Assembly: GCF_000264905.1 (NCBI RefSeq)
Contig: NW_006763137.1
Coordinates: 932,719 to 996,718 of the forward strand
DNA length: 64,000 nucleotides
Source: Stereum hirsutum FP-91666 SS1
Lineage: Eukaryota > Basidiomycota > Agaricomycetes > Russulales > Stereaceae
Direction: 5' to 3'
The notes below the pieces were generated by a model. The model did not search any database and was not told where the DNA came from. It saw nothing but the letters and a program-made list of their open reading frames with translations. Shown in pieces: positions 1 to 12,142 of the stretch. The translations under genes and the position numbers were made by a program. Each line of letters opens with the position of its first letter. Within the stretch, counting starts at the first letter, position 1.

Positions 1-811
1 GAGATGTCCAGAGCGTCTGTCCGCTGAAGGTTTCAGACATATAACCTGTGCGGTTGGCGCCTCTGCAACATTTGTGCCTCAGCGACGCCGGTTTACACCG
101 TCCGAGTCTACGCCTCCATCTGGATTGTGATAGACTTTGCACTGATCGATGAGCGAGTTTAACTGAATCCAGACTAACTCTAGGTATCGCAGCCGTGGAT
201 ATTCATGGTCCGAAGAATTCTATTTCTCAGGTTCTCTCCCTGATTTGGCGAAGTATCTCACCCGAGTAGGTCAAGATATTGGTCTGAGTTTCTCCTGCGC
301 CTGTCAGAGCAGTGCCATACGAGTTTTGTCGGCACAAAATTTACACCAGCTAGACAGTCAAAAGGTTGGTAAGGATCCGATTCACTCGAGCATTCATTGC
401 TTCATCTTATGTCTGGAGCTGGGTCCAAGTCGCTATTCATATAATCACACCTCCATGGAGCTCGCTGACCGTGTATCGCAGAGGTCACATGAGGTCCGTT
501 GTCCCTTCTCGCCAAACTATACAGGTACATCTTTACGATGAGGGAAAAGCTGTAGTCCAAGGTTGTGCTACAAGTACTCGAAGACATCGTGTCGAAATGG
601 AGTTTGGCGTTGATCGGGACGGGGATGTCTCGGGAGGAGGAGGCCCATGGTAAGGTTCCTGCACTTGAAACACTGATGAGGGCCTGCGTATCGCATCAAG
701 GCATCCGAAAAGGTCGACAGCGCCTCCATGAGCTAGCATAAATACTTAGGGGATGTATGTCCATTCGACCACATATTATTCGTCCCGATTCCTCTCAGCC
801 TATCCATATTC
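1..811. other. Intergenic start of window
   Basis: No gene could be recognised. The open frames here are under 100 codons, show no known domain and overlap each other on both strands. The last 80 bases are the promoter and leader of the FAD oxidoreductase that starts at 812. Confidence 0.5.
737..744 (+). promoter_or_regulatory. Possible TATA box of the FAD oxidoreductase
   Basis: CATAAATA lies about 70 bp upstream of the ATG at 812, a plausible place for a TATA element in a fungal gene. Based on sequence resemblance only. Confidence 0.4.
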
Positions 812-2570
812 ATGAAGCTCGCTCTATCCCTTCTTGCGGCAGGGTCAGCCGTCACTGGCACCTTGTCTGCAGCAACTGACCCTGTGTGCATCGTGGGTAC
901 AGGACCAGCCGGCTTGACCATCGCTAACAGACTCGAGAGCAAGGGCTACGACGCCGTCATTTTCGAGAAGAACGCTCAAGTTGGCGGGAAATGTCAAGCG
1001 TATTATGAAAGGCAAGTACACCATCCCCACTAGCAACGATTTTCATGTCTGACCTTCATCCCCAGTAGTGGCCTTTTCCACCCCATGGGTGCCTTGCTGT
1101 ATTCGAACGAGACATACACGAAAACGCTCCCAATCATCGACGCGTCGGGCCTGCCTTCTTACCCCTTTTCATACACAGTCGAGGGTTGGCTATTCAACTG
1201 GACGGATGGCTCAGTCGTACAATCGCCCGCTCCCGACCAATTATATCCTCTCATAGAGGCTGATATCCAGAGATACGTCAATTTCTGGGAGACGGAGTTC
1301 GCCCCAAATCTGACGGCAATCGGATATACGGTATGTACTACACAAATGTATACCGCCAAATGGAGCTCATTACAGCATGTAACTAACTTAATTCGTGCCT
1401 TCAGAATGGAGTCCCGGAGGAGCTCACCGTGCCATTTTCGCAATGGTTATCGCAGAACGGGTACAATTCTACCGTGTTATCCGCGATCATACAACAAGGT
1501 TCGTGCGAGTTTCCTCGTGCTCGATGTGTGCTTCATGCTGATCGTTGGTGTAGGAATGGTGCCGTATGGTTATGGCTCGATTGACGAGACCCCCGCGGTA
1601 GGCACTTCCTGCTATGTGCTCCCAGAGTGGTCGGCTCATTCATACCACCAACAGATCTACATGCTCCAGTATTTCACGCCCGACATCTTAAATTTCTTTG
1701 CAGGCCAGCATACCGGATATATAACTGGTGAGCTAGATGCTCCTCATGGTCCCGATATTCTCATGATGGCTGACGGTGGACTGTCTGATTATTGACAGAT
1801 TTCCACGAGCTTTTTGTTCAATACGCGAACACCTCCGTTAAGAGTCCGATCCTCACGAGCACAAATATAACGAACATTGGTGAGCATAAACATGACCTCT
1901 GATATGACGCGTCCAGCCACTGACACCGCTGACCCATCTCACAGACCGCTCTGGCAGCTCCCCGGTAATCACATATGCAGGTCAGTCAGGGGCGGCCAAC
2001 CAGAGCTGTTCCAAACTCGTCCTTGCGTTTCCTCCCGTCATACCCGCACTCGAAGCAGCACACCTCGACATCTCGGCCAACGAGACAGCCGTGTTCTCCC
2101 CGATTGTGACCACGAAATATTGGTCCGGCGCTGTGCAAACCGCGGGTATCCCAGATGGTGACAGGTTCTCAGCGCAGACATTCGAGCCAGAAGGCCAGCC
2201 CGCGGCCTTCTTCCGTCTCTTCGATGCGTCCCCAATCGCCACAACATGGTCATGGGGCACATTCGGGAGTAATCAGACGCTGGAGGATGCGAAGGTGCTG
2301 CTTGAGAGTACACTCTCGAAGCTCAACAAGGATCCGAGTAATGCGACAGCGCCGTCCCTGCCCGTCACCGACGACGATGTTAAGGACTTCCGGGAGTGGG
2401 ACTACTTCGCGCACTACGAGCCGCAGGAGCTGCAGAACGGATTTTATGGAAGATTCGAAGCGTTGCAGGGCCAATTGGACACGTACTATGCGTCTGGGTT
2501 CAATGGGTTCGAGACCGTCGAGTTTGCTATTCGGGCAGGAAATAATATTGTGGACACTTATTTTAGTTAA
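812..2570 (+). CDS. Secreted FAD-dependent amine-oxidase-like oxidoreductase
   Basis: The protein begins with a hydrophobic signal peptide (MKLALSLLAAGSAVTGT). A Rossmann FAD-binding fold follows, with the GTGPAG dinucleotide motif near residue 30 and an acidic strand end (VIFEKN) that would bind the ribose. The GGKCQAYY stretch is typical of flavin amine-oxidase-like proteins. Several NxT/NxS sites fit secretion. The gene is multi-exon and ends in NNIVDTYFS. Exon 1 ends at 1011 at what looks like a GC-AG intron (1012-1065); joining there reads QAYYESSGLFHPMGALLY. Family membership is clear from the nucleotide-binding motif. The substrate is unknown; fungal relatives are mostly annotated only as FAD/NAD(P)-binding or cyclopiazonate-dehydrogenase-like proteins. 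No biosynthetic cluster surrounds it. Confidence 0.8.
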
Positions 2571-2780
2571 AGGAGCTTGGAGGCGATCTGGATGGGAGTG
2601 GAGAGTCGCTAGACATGGACGTGTACAATAAATGTTTTGATAATGTAGGGGTATTTTGAGCGTACGGGACCTTTACGTCATGCGACGCCAGTAGCTAACA
2701 AGCGCCATGAACCTAAAAATCAACTACCATCATCCGCTGCTCTTTGCTCAGCACCATTTATTCGTTCGTATGCACTCATC

Positions 2781-4404
2781 ATGCCATTGAGCGCCCTTCC
2801 AGTCGAACTCTTGATACCTATATGTCGAGTCCTGCCTTCAAGCAAAGACCGTGCCGCTCTGTGCTTGGTCGACAAGCGTTGCAATGTGGCGTGTACGACG
2901 TCCTTATACTACTGGATTAACGTGAAACAAGAAGCAAAACTTCTCCTCCTGTGCAATACTCTCCAGGCAAGGAAGGATCTGGCTCTTTCTGTCAAACATT
3001 TTATCATCGACACGACATGGCTTTGGAGTCGAAGGGCTTCTTACACTGAGTAAGCTTCTGTTCTATCATGTTCGACTTCACTCGTGAAGTGGTTGATATT
3101 GTCATGTAGGCCGATGATCAGTCGGGAGGTCATGGAAGATTTTCGCCCTGTTTTGGCATCTTTCGTCAACCTCGAAAGGCTTGCGATACTATGTATCGAG
3201 CATTACAGCCCGAGGCAGCTTTGTGCCTTATTCCAGCCCATGCCACGATTCCCATTTCTTCGCCACCTCGACCTGAGATTCATACTCGATCAGTTTGTTT
3301 TAAACTTTATTAGGCACCACTGCGACCTGGGTCGATTAGAGTCGATCGGACTGGAACATCAAGACTACATAAGGATGTTTGTACCAGAAATAGCCTTGAC
3401 TATGCAAGACCTCATGCAAGGACCCGTGGTCGCCCCTCCTTCCTGTTCAGCACTCTATTGCACACCTGTTCTTGCACCTCACCTTCTCCCGGGGTCTCAC
3501 TTCACTCGTGTCAGTATGTACTGGGATATCTCCCAGAACATCGAGGAGCTGGAGCCCTTGATACCTGGCCTAGTGAGGGCTATGGAAGAATCCCGTTCAC
3601 CTGTCGTCCACATTACGTATTCCACACCTAGTCACAACTGGAACCTCGCGTTTGTGTCACTCGCTGCTACCCAGCTGACGGCCCTCGAATATCTGTTTAT
3701 ACAAAACAACGTATACGGAGGAGAAGATTGGCGCTCGGACGGGGATGCGTTCATAGTCACCACCATATCATGTCCGCGTTCCTTCTCCACGACCCGGATT
3801 ACACTGACTTATTCTTGCCCAAGGCTCCGGTACACGAAAAAATGCTGCAAATATTACCCGCCTTCAAGGCTTTAAAAGTCCTGCGATTCGAATCTACCGA
3901 TTTTCATGTCAGACCTCGCCGTACATTCGATGACGACTTTGCTACCGCGCGTCAGTGGGCTACACTTTGTCCTACGCTGGTGTACTGCTGCCTCCCTTTG
4001 AGTGCGTTCGTCTTTGTCTGATGAGATTCATGATATCCCGAGCCTGACGTTCCTTCTCGCATCGCATAATTAGCACACACGAAGTGGATCCGGCACGAAT
4101 CCTTCCCATTTTTTGTTGCAGACATCTACATCCAAAAGGTGCATCCTAAGGGGTATACTCCGCCATTGTGGGACAAACGGTGGTACGAAGAAGAAGACGA
4201 CTTCGCCGACGCGTTCGTCCAACAGTATGCACAAATTCGAGCGGCTGGTATTCCGGAGATTGTCAAGAGGTTGTACAATCAGGAGTATCGGCCTGGAGGG
4301 TGAGTTCAGATCCAGAACCGCGGTCAGATGATATTCTCACACGATGAGGCTGACGATGGATTAGGTTGTGGCAACCGTGGCATGGAGTGGGCTTAGGAGC
4401 TTGA
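2781..4404 (+). CDS. F-box-like protein, possibly frameshifted
   Basis: The N-terminus LPVELLIPICRVLPSSKD matches the start of an F-box, the SCF ubiquitin-ligase adaptor motif, and is followed by leucine-rich segments typical of fungal F-box proteins. Exon 1 (2781 to about 3050) joins exon 2 at about 3110 (E-PMISREVMEDF). Near 3740-3770 the reading frame moves from the frame of IQNNVYGGEDW to that of SAFLLHDPDYTDLFL. No clean short intron explains this. A larger intron with a donor at about 3710 and acceptor at about 3822 would restore frame, but it would skip coding-looking sequence. The last exons read VHPKGYTPPLWDKRWYEEED and, after a likely intron at 4300-4364, GLWQPWHGVGLGA. Substrate unknown; it may be a decaying member of a large family. 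Confidence 0.6.
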
Positions 4405-4486
4405 TATTCATGAGACGAAAGCTTACGATAACTACGACAATAAAAAGCAAAACCTTCAAACAGGCGCGCTATCCATCCCCCTCAAT

Positions 4487-5746
4487 TTAAATGAAAGCCT
4501 CTGCATTTGCTAGCACTGACTCTTCCAAGCTCACGAACTCATCCTGGCCAAACGTCTTCAAAAGCTCCACGCTCCTCGCTCTCGTCTTCACCGTGCTGAG
4601 ATCCCTCGGGGCGTTCGGGTCGCCGGCGGGTATGTTGCGATTGGGGAAAGCTTTGCGCAGGATAGTGAGGAGGTCGACCCAGTTGAAGGGCGCTGCGTAT
4701 GCGAAGATGCGTTCGGATTTGACGTCTGGGTTAGTCAGAGCGGCGACGTGCAGACGGGCGGTGTCTCGGACGTCGACGTAGTATTCTGTATCAAAAATAA
4801 ACAAAACAGCGATCAGCACGCGAACGATGCGTCGACGAAAACGATTATGTATGGTTTGCGGGGAAGAGACTAGTGCTGGGTTAGGATAGGTTTAAATGTG
4901 GAGACTCACGAGGTCCCAAAACGGCCTGATATTGCTCAGCTTCAGGGGCACCGTTGAGGATATAGCCCACCCACTCTGCCGACGACGACCGATGATTCCT
5001 ATCCAACAACGGCCCAATATTCGCATTCGGTAACACCGTACTCAACTCAAACCCAGGCTTTTCCTCCTTCACGAACTTCCAGCACGCCTTCTCCGCCTCC
5101 GTCTTCGACGCTGCATACACATTTCTAACGAGTTCGAATGGTTGGGCTGGTGGGTTCTTCGCGCCCTCCCAAGCTAGCTTGACGGCTTCGTCGTTCCATA
5201 CTTCAGGTGTCAGTTCGAGGGAGACACCGGGTTTGGCGGTGTGTACGGCGGCGGAAGAAGAGGTGACTACGACGCGTTTGACGGTGGGTTGTTTGGCGGC
5301 GGCGCGGAGGGCGTTGAGCGCTCCGTTGACGGTATCGGGGATGACGACGTTAGGGTCATTGGAGAGGGAGAGGTTGGCGGCGATGTGCGCTACGGCACTG
5401 ACACCTAACGAGGAACAGTAAAGTAATGTAGTGTGTAAGTGAAAGCGATCGAGACTGAGACGGCGTAGAGATGGATCGCCAGATAGAAAGGGACTGCACC
5501 TTTGGCCGCCTCGTCGTATGCGCCCTCGGCACTCATATCCGGAACGACGACCCCCTCGAACTTCCCCGGTCCGTATTTCTTATCGAATACATCCTGCACC
5601 CATTTGAACTTGGACGCGTCACGAGCGGTGCCGCGGACTTTGTAGCCTGCGAGGAGGAGCTGATCTGCGACGTGAGAGCCGATGAAGCTGTTCACGCCTG
5701 TGACGAGGACTGTGGAACCGTGTGGGATGGCGGATGGTGATGACAT
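4487..5746 (-). CDS. NAD(P)-dependent extended SDR (GRE2-like ketoreductase)
   Basis: The N-terminus holds the glycine-rich cofactor motif of extended short-chain dehydrogenases (VLVTGVNSFIGSHV, TGxxxFIG) and an RGTARD segment that would set NADP preference. The catalytic YxxxK is present as YAASK, in MYAASKTEAEKACWKF near 5120. The C-terminal part (DVRDTARLHVAAL) matches the dihydroflavonol-4-reductase/GRE2 group. Four or so exons are separated by short introns near 4785-4910 and 5400-5500. Such enzymes reduce aldehydes or ketones such as methylglyoxal in the cytosol, but the substrate cannot be read from sequence. The gene is divergent from the MCUR1-like gene, 0.8 kb away. Confidence 0.85.
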
Positions 5747-6569
5747 GTCGAGGAGGAAGGCAAGGGACGTGGACGTGGACGTGAAGGAGGGGGGCTCGAG
5801 CTATGAGATCCAAGACTCATCGAGGTCGTTCCTTTATACGATTTTCGATAGAAGAACCGTAAGTCTCCATCGTTGGTCCATTAAGCCCATGAAAGTCGTT
5901 CGTTCCCAGATCAGTTGCCGGAAAGACTCGTAACCAATGGTCAGCGATGGCGACGTGAGTACAAACGCTGCCTGCCAGTGACCCGTTGCATATGTAATCT
6001 AGATGGCTCAGTCAGCAAAGGTGGACGCAAAAAAAATGTTCCCTATCCATAATTGACGCCGAGATGCCCGTCGAGGATGCGTCAGACAAGAGCACCCTGA
6101 ATGGCCCAAGCCCAATGTCGACACTGATTGCGATCGATATCGCGACACGGAGAACCTAGTATGCCGCAGTGCTTGAGTGGCAGAGCTGTTGTCATTCAGA
6201 CCGAGCATCAATAGAAGGTCCAAGCCGCCCAGGTCCGAGAGAAAATACAGCATGGACGGTAGCAAAGACTTTTGTATTGTGTTCAAGCTCAAGAAGACCG
6301 TGCCCGCAGAAATTTATATGGTGCATGTCCGTGAACAAGGTTGAACAAGGTCGAACGGCCGCTGCTGCCAACTTGAAGCGCTTGACAAGGTGGCGCCTGT
6401 TGTGGCGAGCCACGTGGCCGGCGGCCAACAGGGGAACGCTGGAACGCGTCAGGTCACCCATCTTCATCCTCTTTCCACAACATTCTCTGTCGTCCTCTCC
6501 CTCAGTGCTCATCATTAATACCTGACTTATAAGTGGAACTATCAGTATTAGTCTAATATCTAAACAAGG
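5747..6569. other. Intergenic region between SDR and MCUR1-like genes
   Basis: About 820 bp shared as upstream sequence by two divergent genes. A TTTATACG motif near 5830, read on the minus strand, could be a weak TATA for the SDR gene. No coding sequence recognised. Confidence 0.4.
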
Positions 6570-7731
6570 ATGCTGAAAGTCTCCCGTACCGCTTTCAACA
6601 AAGCCTCGGGCAGTGTCCAAACTCGCCACACTGGCACTCTGAACTCACCACGTTCCTTGCACTCGAACTCTCCATCGTTATTATCAGCGTCATTTCACCA
6701 CTATCATCCAACCACCTCAATAATACCCACCCCGACCTCGACTTCCAAGTCCAAGCCCAAAGTCCTCTCGCACCATCTTACCTCCCCATCCCTCTTCTCC
6801 TCATCACCCCTCTCTCACTCCCACCCCCTCAGAACTTCACTCACACCCTCACCCACCCTCACCCACTCCCGCGACTTCCACGCGACCCCATGTGTCTCAG
6901 ACTTCCACTTCGACACGCACCATTTCGTGCAGCGTCTCGAACGGGAAGGCCTGAACCGCGCGCAGGCGGAGGGAATCATGAGTGCTATGGCGGAGGTCAT
7001 TGATGAGAGTATAAGGAATATGACGAGTAATATGGTCACGAAGGCGGATCAGGAGAAGGTACATCCATCTCATCTCTGCTCGTCTTTCGCATGGGATCTC
7101 TCGAAGTTGATTGATACTCACCGTTTGTTGGTTGGTGCACACTGAACAGAGCCACTACACCCAACAAGTCGACTTCGCCCAGCTCAAATCCGAATTACAA
7201 CTAATGGAGAAAAACGACCTCGCGATGATCAAAGCGGAGAACGACCGGCTCGTGTCCGATCTCGAGAAATTGAGGCAGAGGCTGAGGGAGGAGATTAGTA
7301 GGACGCAGGGAGGGGTCAGACTGGATCTGAATTTGGAGAAGGGAAGGTTGAGGGAGGAGGCGAGTCGGCAGGAGTTGAAGATGAAGGAGGTGGATACGAG
7401 GATCGAGCAGGAGATTGCGGGGTTGAGGGCGGCGATTCAGGGGTCTAAGGTGGGCTTTCTTCTTCTTCCTTGTTTGTTTTGTTTCTGTTGCGGGAGATCA
7501 GACGAAAGCTTGGGGTGCTGAGTTGATGGAGTGTTTGTGTGATGAAATGTGTGACTGATGGGCTCTTCTTTTTTTGATGCATGATAGGCTACGACGCTGC
7601 AGTATCTTGTTGGTTTCGGTGAGTTGTCTGTTCGGGTCTCTATTCATCGTGATTATCGTACTGAACTGTTCATCGTTGCAGTCACCGGTTGCTCAGCTCT
7701 GCTGATGGCCTACCTTCGCTTCCGGCTTTGA
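6570..7731 (+). CDS. MCUR1/CCDC90 (DUF1640, FMP32-like) mitochondrial coiled-coil protein
   Basis: The first roughly 110 residues are rich in Ser, Thr, Arg and Lys with few acidic residues, as in a mitochondrial presequence. The conserved family core follows: FDTHHFVQRLEREGL, then AQAEGIMSAMAEVIDES. A long charged coiled coil comes next (DFAQLKSELQLMEKNDLAMI and IEQEIAGLRAAIQ). The protein ends in one transmembrane helix (YLVGFVTGCSALLMAYLRFRL), reached by two short introns after 7449. This is the order expected for the MCUR1/FMP32 family of the inner membrane, linked in different organisms to the calcium uniporter, proline metabolism and cytochrome oxidase assembly. Which role applies here is not visible. 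Start chosen at the first ATG before the presequence. Confidence 0.88.
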
Positions 7732-8067
7732 GCGGGCTCTTCCTCATTGTTATAGACTTCTTATACCACTACGACAATTTAACGGGAGCGCAATATACGG
7801 CAGATAGATATAATTGAGGCGCGATTCCCGGTATGTTCCTCTATGTGTCAGGTTTGCAGAGAGAAAGCTAATTTCAACGTATGGACGATCGACAGGGGGA
7901 CGGTCGATCTATGTATACGTGTAGTAACAATGACAATATTAAAGTTGATATCACCGTTCTCGAAATTGCACTAAACCCGAGAACAAAGAAGAAGAAAAAG
8001 AAAACAGTACAGAATCTAGTGCTTCATCTGGTATCGACATCAGCCCCCCGTTCGTATCAACTCAGCA
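7732..8067. other. Convergent intergenic region
   Basis: 336 bp between two converging genes, probably both 3' UTRs. It contains an A-rich run near 7986-8005. Nothing else seen. Confidence 0.4.
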
Positions 8068-8881
8068 TCAATCGTCCAACGGCGGCAACGCATCTCCGAC
8101 GATCTCCTCGCCCAACGCGACCTTCCTGAACAACTCGTACGCCCTGTCGAGATCATCGTTCACGATCACGATATCGTGCGCTCCGGGCTCCTTGGCGTAC
8201 GCGATCTCTTTGAGTGCGGTGTCCATGCGTTTGGAGACAGCAGCCTCTGTCTCTGTACCGCGACCGATGAGACGTTCGCGGAGGGCGGAGAGGGACGGAG
8301 GGGAGAGGAAGAGGTAGACTGGGTTGAGGTTGGTCTGTTTGATCTGGCGCACGCCCTGCGGGTTTTGTGTGGCATAGAGTAGCAGTGGTGGTAGTATTCA
8401 TTCCGGATCGGGGTGGTTTGCGCGATAGGTGCTGGAGCATGAGAGGAGGGGAAGAAGGAGAGAGTAGAGGCCTACCTGGACTTCGATGTCGAGTATGCAT
8501 CGTTTGCCGAGGTTGGCGATGTCTCTGACGGCCTGGATGGACGTCCCGTAGAGGTTTCCGGAGAACTCTGCGTGCTCGATGAACCCTTTTTGGTCTACGA
8601 GGGCGAGAAAAGAGTCTCGTGTGACGAAGTGGTACTGGACGCCATCTTGTTCTCCCGGGCGTGGAGAGCGTGTGGTGTCTGCCACGATACGATGTGATGT
8701 TAGTCGAGAGCATGGAAGGATGGGTTTTTCGGAGCGACTGCGTACGTGAGACGGAAAATGCGAATTTGTCTGGGTAGTCTGCGAAGAGACGTTTGAGGAG
8801 GGTGCTCTTGCCGGTTCCCGAAGGCCCTGAGAGGACGAGCGGACGGAAAAAGTTCTTCAAGGGCTGCGAGGTGGCCTGCAT
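8068..8881 (-). CDS. GUK1: Guanylate kinase
   Basis: Guanylate kinase phosphorylates GMP (and dGMP) to GDP with ATP and is essential for guanine nucleotide supply. The P-loop is plain ([16 protein letters not shown], about residues 17-32). The GMP-binding module follows after an intron ([18 protein letters not shown]), with [12 protein letters not shown] for base contact and ILDIEVQG after it. The lid and C-terminal region read [18 protein letters not shown] and [13 protein letters not shown]. The ending [13 protein letters not shown] is typical. Three exons are joined by two short introns near 8350-8475 and 8680-8750, and the total length matches the usual size of about 200 residues. The start at 8881 lies 278 bp from the start of the divergent YANK kinase. 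Confidence 0.96.
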
Positions 8882-9159
8882 GTTGTGGGGAAAGGTATAC
8901 AGCGAGTGTGGCGCGCCCTGGCAACAAGAACGCGCACGTGCCTGTGCGCGCAGCTTACGTCAGCAGGTGGCGGCGAGTGAGCGGGCAGAGGCACGGATTC
9001 CCACGGGGTGTTGTGCTCTACGCTAGCTCGCGAACGTTCTCGCCATCGACCAACATTCATTTCCCGCCCCCTCCACGCCCGACCCAACAGCAGTGGCCCA
9101 CAATACTCCGCTAATACCCCCCTCGCGCGCGCCCCCGTCCTCAAAAGTCCTCGTCTCTC
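8882..9159. promoter_or_regulatory. Divergent promoter region of GUK1 and YANK kinase
   Basis: 278 bp between two start codons on opposite strands, GC-rich. No specific factor site is claimed. Confidence 0.5.
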
Positions 9160-12142
9160 ATGGGTGCCGTCTGCTGCAGGCCTACGGCAAGTCTCCGCTT
9201 CCTAATATTGTCCATCCCCCACCCCGGTTCCTACCCGAGTACAAGTCCTGCATAGTGACCGAATATTGCTCGTGCCGTTTACAGCCTATAGACTTTGACG
9301 GAGACGTCAATCTCTTCCACTTTGTTCTCCTCAGATGTGTTGGCAAGGGTGCCTTTGGAAAGGTACGTCCCTTCTTGGATCGCAGCTCGCATTGCCCACC
9401 GATTCCTCTTTTCTTTGCCGTACTTGGTTGGTTGGTTGGTCGGTCTGCGGGAGTAGGTTCGCGTCGTGCAACATAAACAGACGAAGGACCTATATGCGCT
9501 CAAGTACATCAATAAACCGAAATGTGTGAAAATGAAGGCGGTCGCGAACATCATCCAGGAGCGCAGGTTACTCGAGGAGGTCCGCTTCGTCTCCCCGCCA
9601 CTCCTCTTTGTCTTGCTCTAACTTTGTACATTCTGTCTATGTCCCTGCCGACGACTTCTCACTCGCCTATCCGTATCCTACTCGCGCGATCCACCTAAAT
9701 ATCTTCGACCGCGGCCGCAGATCGACCACCCCTTCATTGTCAACCTGCGATATGCCTTCCAAGATGACGAGAATTGCTTTTTCGTCCTCGACCTCATGCT
9801 CGGCGGTGACCTTCGATGTCAGTCCTCCCCTCCCCCTTCCAATTTTCCCCAGTTTCGTCCCAACGATCCTCGGCTGTCAACTCGCTGTCTCCCCCTTCGG
9901 TACCTTTATAAGCCTGAATGACTACTCCTTTTGGTCATCCTCTTTTCCGCCCGCTAACATGTTTCTTCCCTCCTCCCTCGGCAACGTCGGCGTTCATTTC
10001 ACATTTGCGTTTCTACTGTGGTGTAGTCCATCTGGAGCGGTTAGGGTGCTTGCCAGAAGATACGGTACGGTTCTACGTTGCGGAACTCGCGTCGGCACTA
10101 GTCTACCTGCGCGACAAGCGCATCATGCATCGGTCCGTCTCTCCATTCCTCTCTCCCTTCCTACCACCCTCTTACCCGTTATTCGTCTACGTCCAATAGA
10201 GATCTCAAACCCGACAACATCCTCCTCGACGAATCCGGCCACGCCCACATCACAGATTTCAACATCGCCGTACACTACACCGACAAACGCCTCCTGACCG
10301 GCGTCGCGGGCTCGATGGCGTACATGGCCCCCGAGATCCTCGCCAAACGAGGATACACGTATCCCATCGACTGGTGGTCCCTCGGCGTGTGCGCTTATGA
10401 GCTCGTGTTTGGGCGGAGACCGTTCAGAGGACGGACGAATTCGGCGCTGACGCATTCGATATCGAAGGATCCGTTGAGGTTTCCGGAGGGCGCGGAGGAG
10501 AAGTGTTCGAAGGCGGGCATGCAGTTCTTGAAATGGGTGAGTAGTGTGGTTTCTTTTCTCCCCTTCCCTTTCTCTTTCATGCATGCGTCAACATCGCGTT
10601 CTTCGCGTTTGGTGGCTGTGTTTGGGGGGGTATAACTGTTGCGAGCCCAGGTGGGGATAAGTGCAGGACTGGAAACCATTCATGGATTACAGTCGCTGTC
10701 ATGTCAGGCGGCCAGCTGCACCCGCTCTCGTTATTCGTCCTTGGGCGCTTACTGACCTTACTCGGTTTGATGCAATCAGACACTGGACCGGGATCCATAC
10801 AAGCGGCCAACATGCACACCAGCGGCAGATTTCGACGAGGTCAGACGGCATCCGTGGTTCAAGGACATCGACTGGGGTCTATTGGAAAATAAGCAAGCCC
10901 CACCGCCGTTCGTGCCTGACGTGAGTTCTTCCTTCATTTTCCTCACCACCGTCTTTTACTTTTATTTCCGTTTTTGTAACCCTACCGCGGTTATTTATGG
11001 CGCTCCGTCCACCGTGTTCGTGCTCGGTTCTTTTTTCTATTTCTATTTTTGATGTTGGCCTTATCGTCGACCACTCTTCCTGATGAGGCTCGGTTTATGT
11101 GTTGGTCGGAACGATTGCTGACTGATCCGTTTTCTCGCTACGTTTTTCGTCCGCCGCGGGCTTGATCCTTGATGGGCCATATACATGAAACGCCATCATA
11201 TGGGACTACGGACTACTCTCTTTGGCGGCACAACCAATTACGATTGACGATGACCGGATGTATTTGGATCTGAATTCGGCTGTGGACGCTGTAACAGTCG
11301 AAGAAGGCAAATTTCGACGCGTCGCATGAGTTAGAGGAGTTGTTGTTGGAGGATAATCCGTTGAAGGCGAAGGCGAGGAAGGGGAGGGATATTAATACGC
11401 TGAGTGCGGAGATGAGGCAGATGGAGGAACAGTGCGTGTTGTTTCTTTTTTGTCCTGGATCATTCGTTTCCGCCACCTTCGACGTCGACATCGACATCCG
11501 TTCTAGTTCTGTTGTTGCTGCGTTTTGGACTGTTCATGTGGCTTTTTTGATGGTTGTGAACTCGACCAACTGATCTCTTCGCTTACCTGTCTCCTATCCC
11601 AACCATTCGTACTCCGCTCCGCCTGCACCCCTCGGCCCTCCCTCTGCCACTCCCACAGATTCACGATCTACGACTTCAGAATGATGCACCGCCGGTCATA
11701 CTACCCACACAACGTCTCCCAACAAATCGTCTCGACCGTCACCGCGACCTCTTCCTCCGGACTCGTGACGACGACCTCTCGGCCCGTGACGCCGGGGACG
11801 ATCGACCCCCGGAGCGACTCGGTGATGGAGATGCATGGGAGCGATATTGGGCTGGGGGCGGCGGAGTTGAAGGGCGGACAGCCTGGGTTCGGGGTCGAGG
11901 AGGATTTGGATGAGGATGGGAGTGGGGTGCATAGGGTTTCGGGGGTGAGTGCGGGGCAGAGGGAGAGGGAACAGCAGAGTGGGATGAATGGGAATGGGAA
12001 TGGGAATGGACATGCGGGGGCGGGGGCGTATGGGGCGGGGCAGACGTATGGAGGACATGAGGGGGTGGTGGGGAATGGGAACGGTAACGGGAACGGGATG
12101 CAGATGAGGGATTTGAGTGAGAAGGGAGGGTATGCGGAGTAG
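9160..12142 (+). CDS. YANK/STK32-type AGC serine/threonine kinase
   Basis: Kinase motifs in order: glycine loop [11 protein letters not shown] lysine in YALKYINK, catalytic loop HRDLKPDN (split by an intron at about 10133-10200), DFN in [11 protein letters not shown] in [11 protein letters not shown], and [22 protein letters not shown] instead of DFG is the signature of the YANK/STK32 family of AGC kinases, so it is not a defect. The N-terminus is best read from the ATG at 9160 as MGAVCC, fitting N-myristoylation and palmitoylation; the first intron is uncertain, with donor near 9193 or 9238 and acceptor at about 9291. After the kinase come [20 protein letters not shown] and a low-complexity tail with Gly-Asn repeats, ending KGGYAE. 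The intron at 10920-11297 is unusually long (about 377 bp). The biological role of fungal YANK kinases is poorly known. Confidence 0.88.

Noticed and set aside
6192..6629. 145-codon minus-strand frame in the divergent region
   Set aside because: It overlaps the start of the MCUR1-like gene and shows no recognisable domain.
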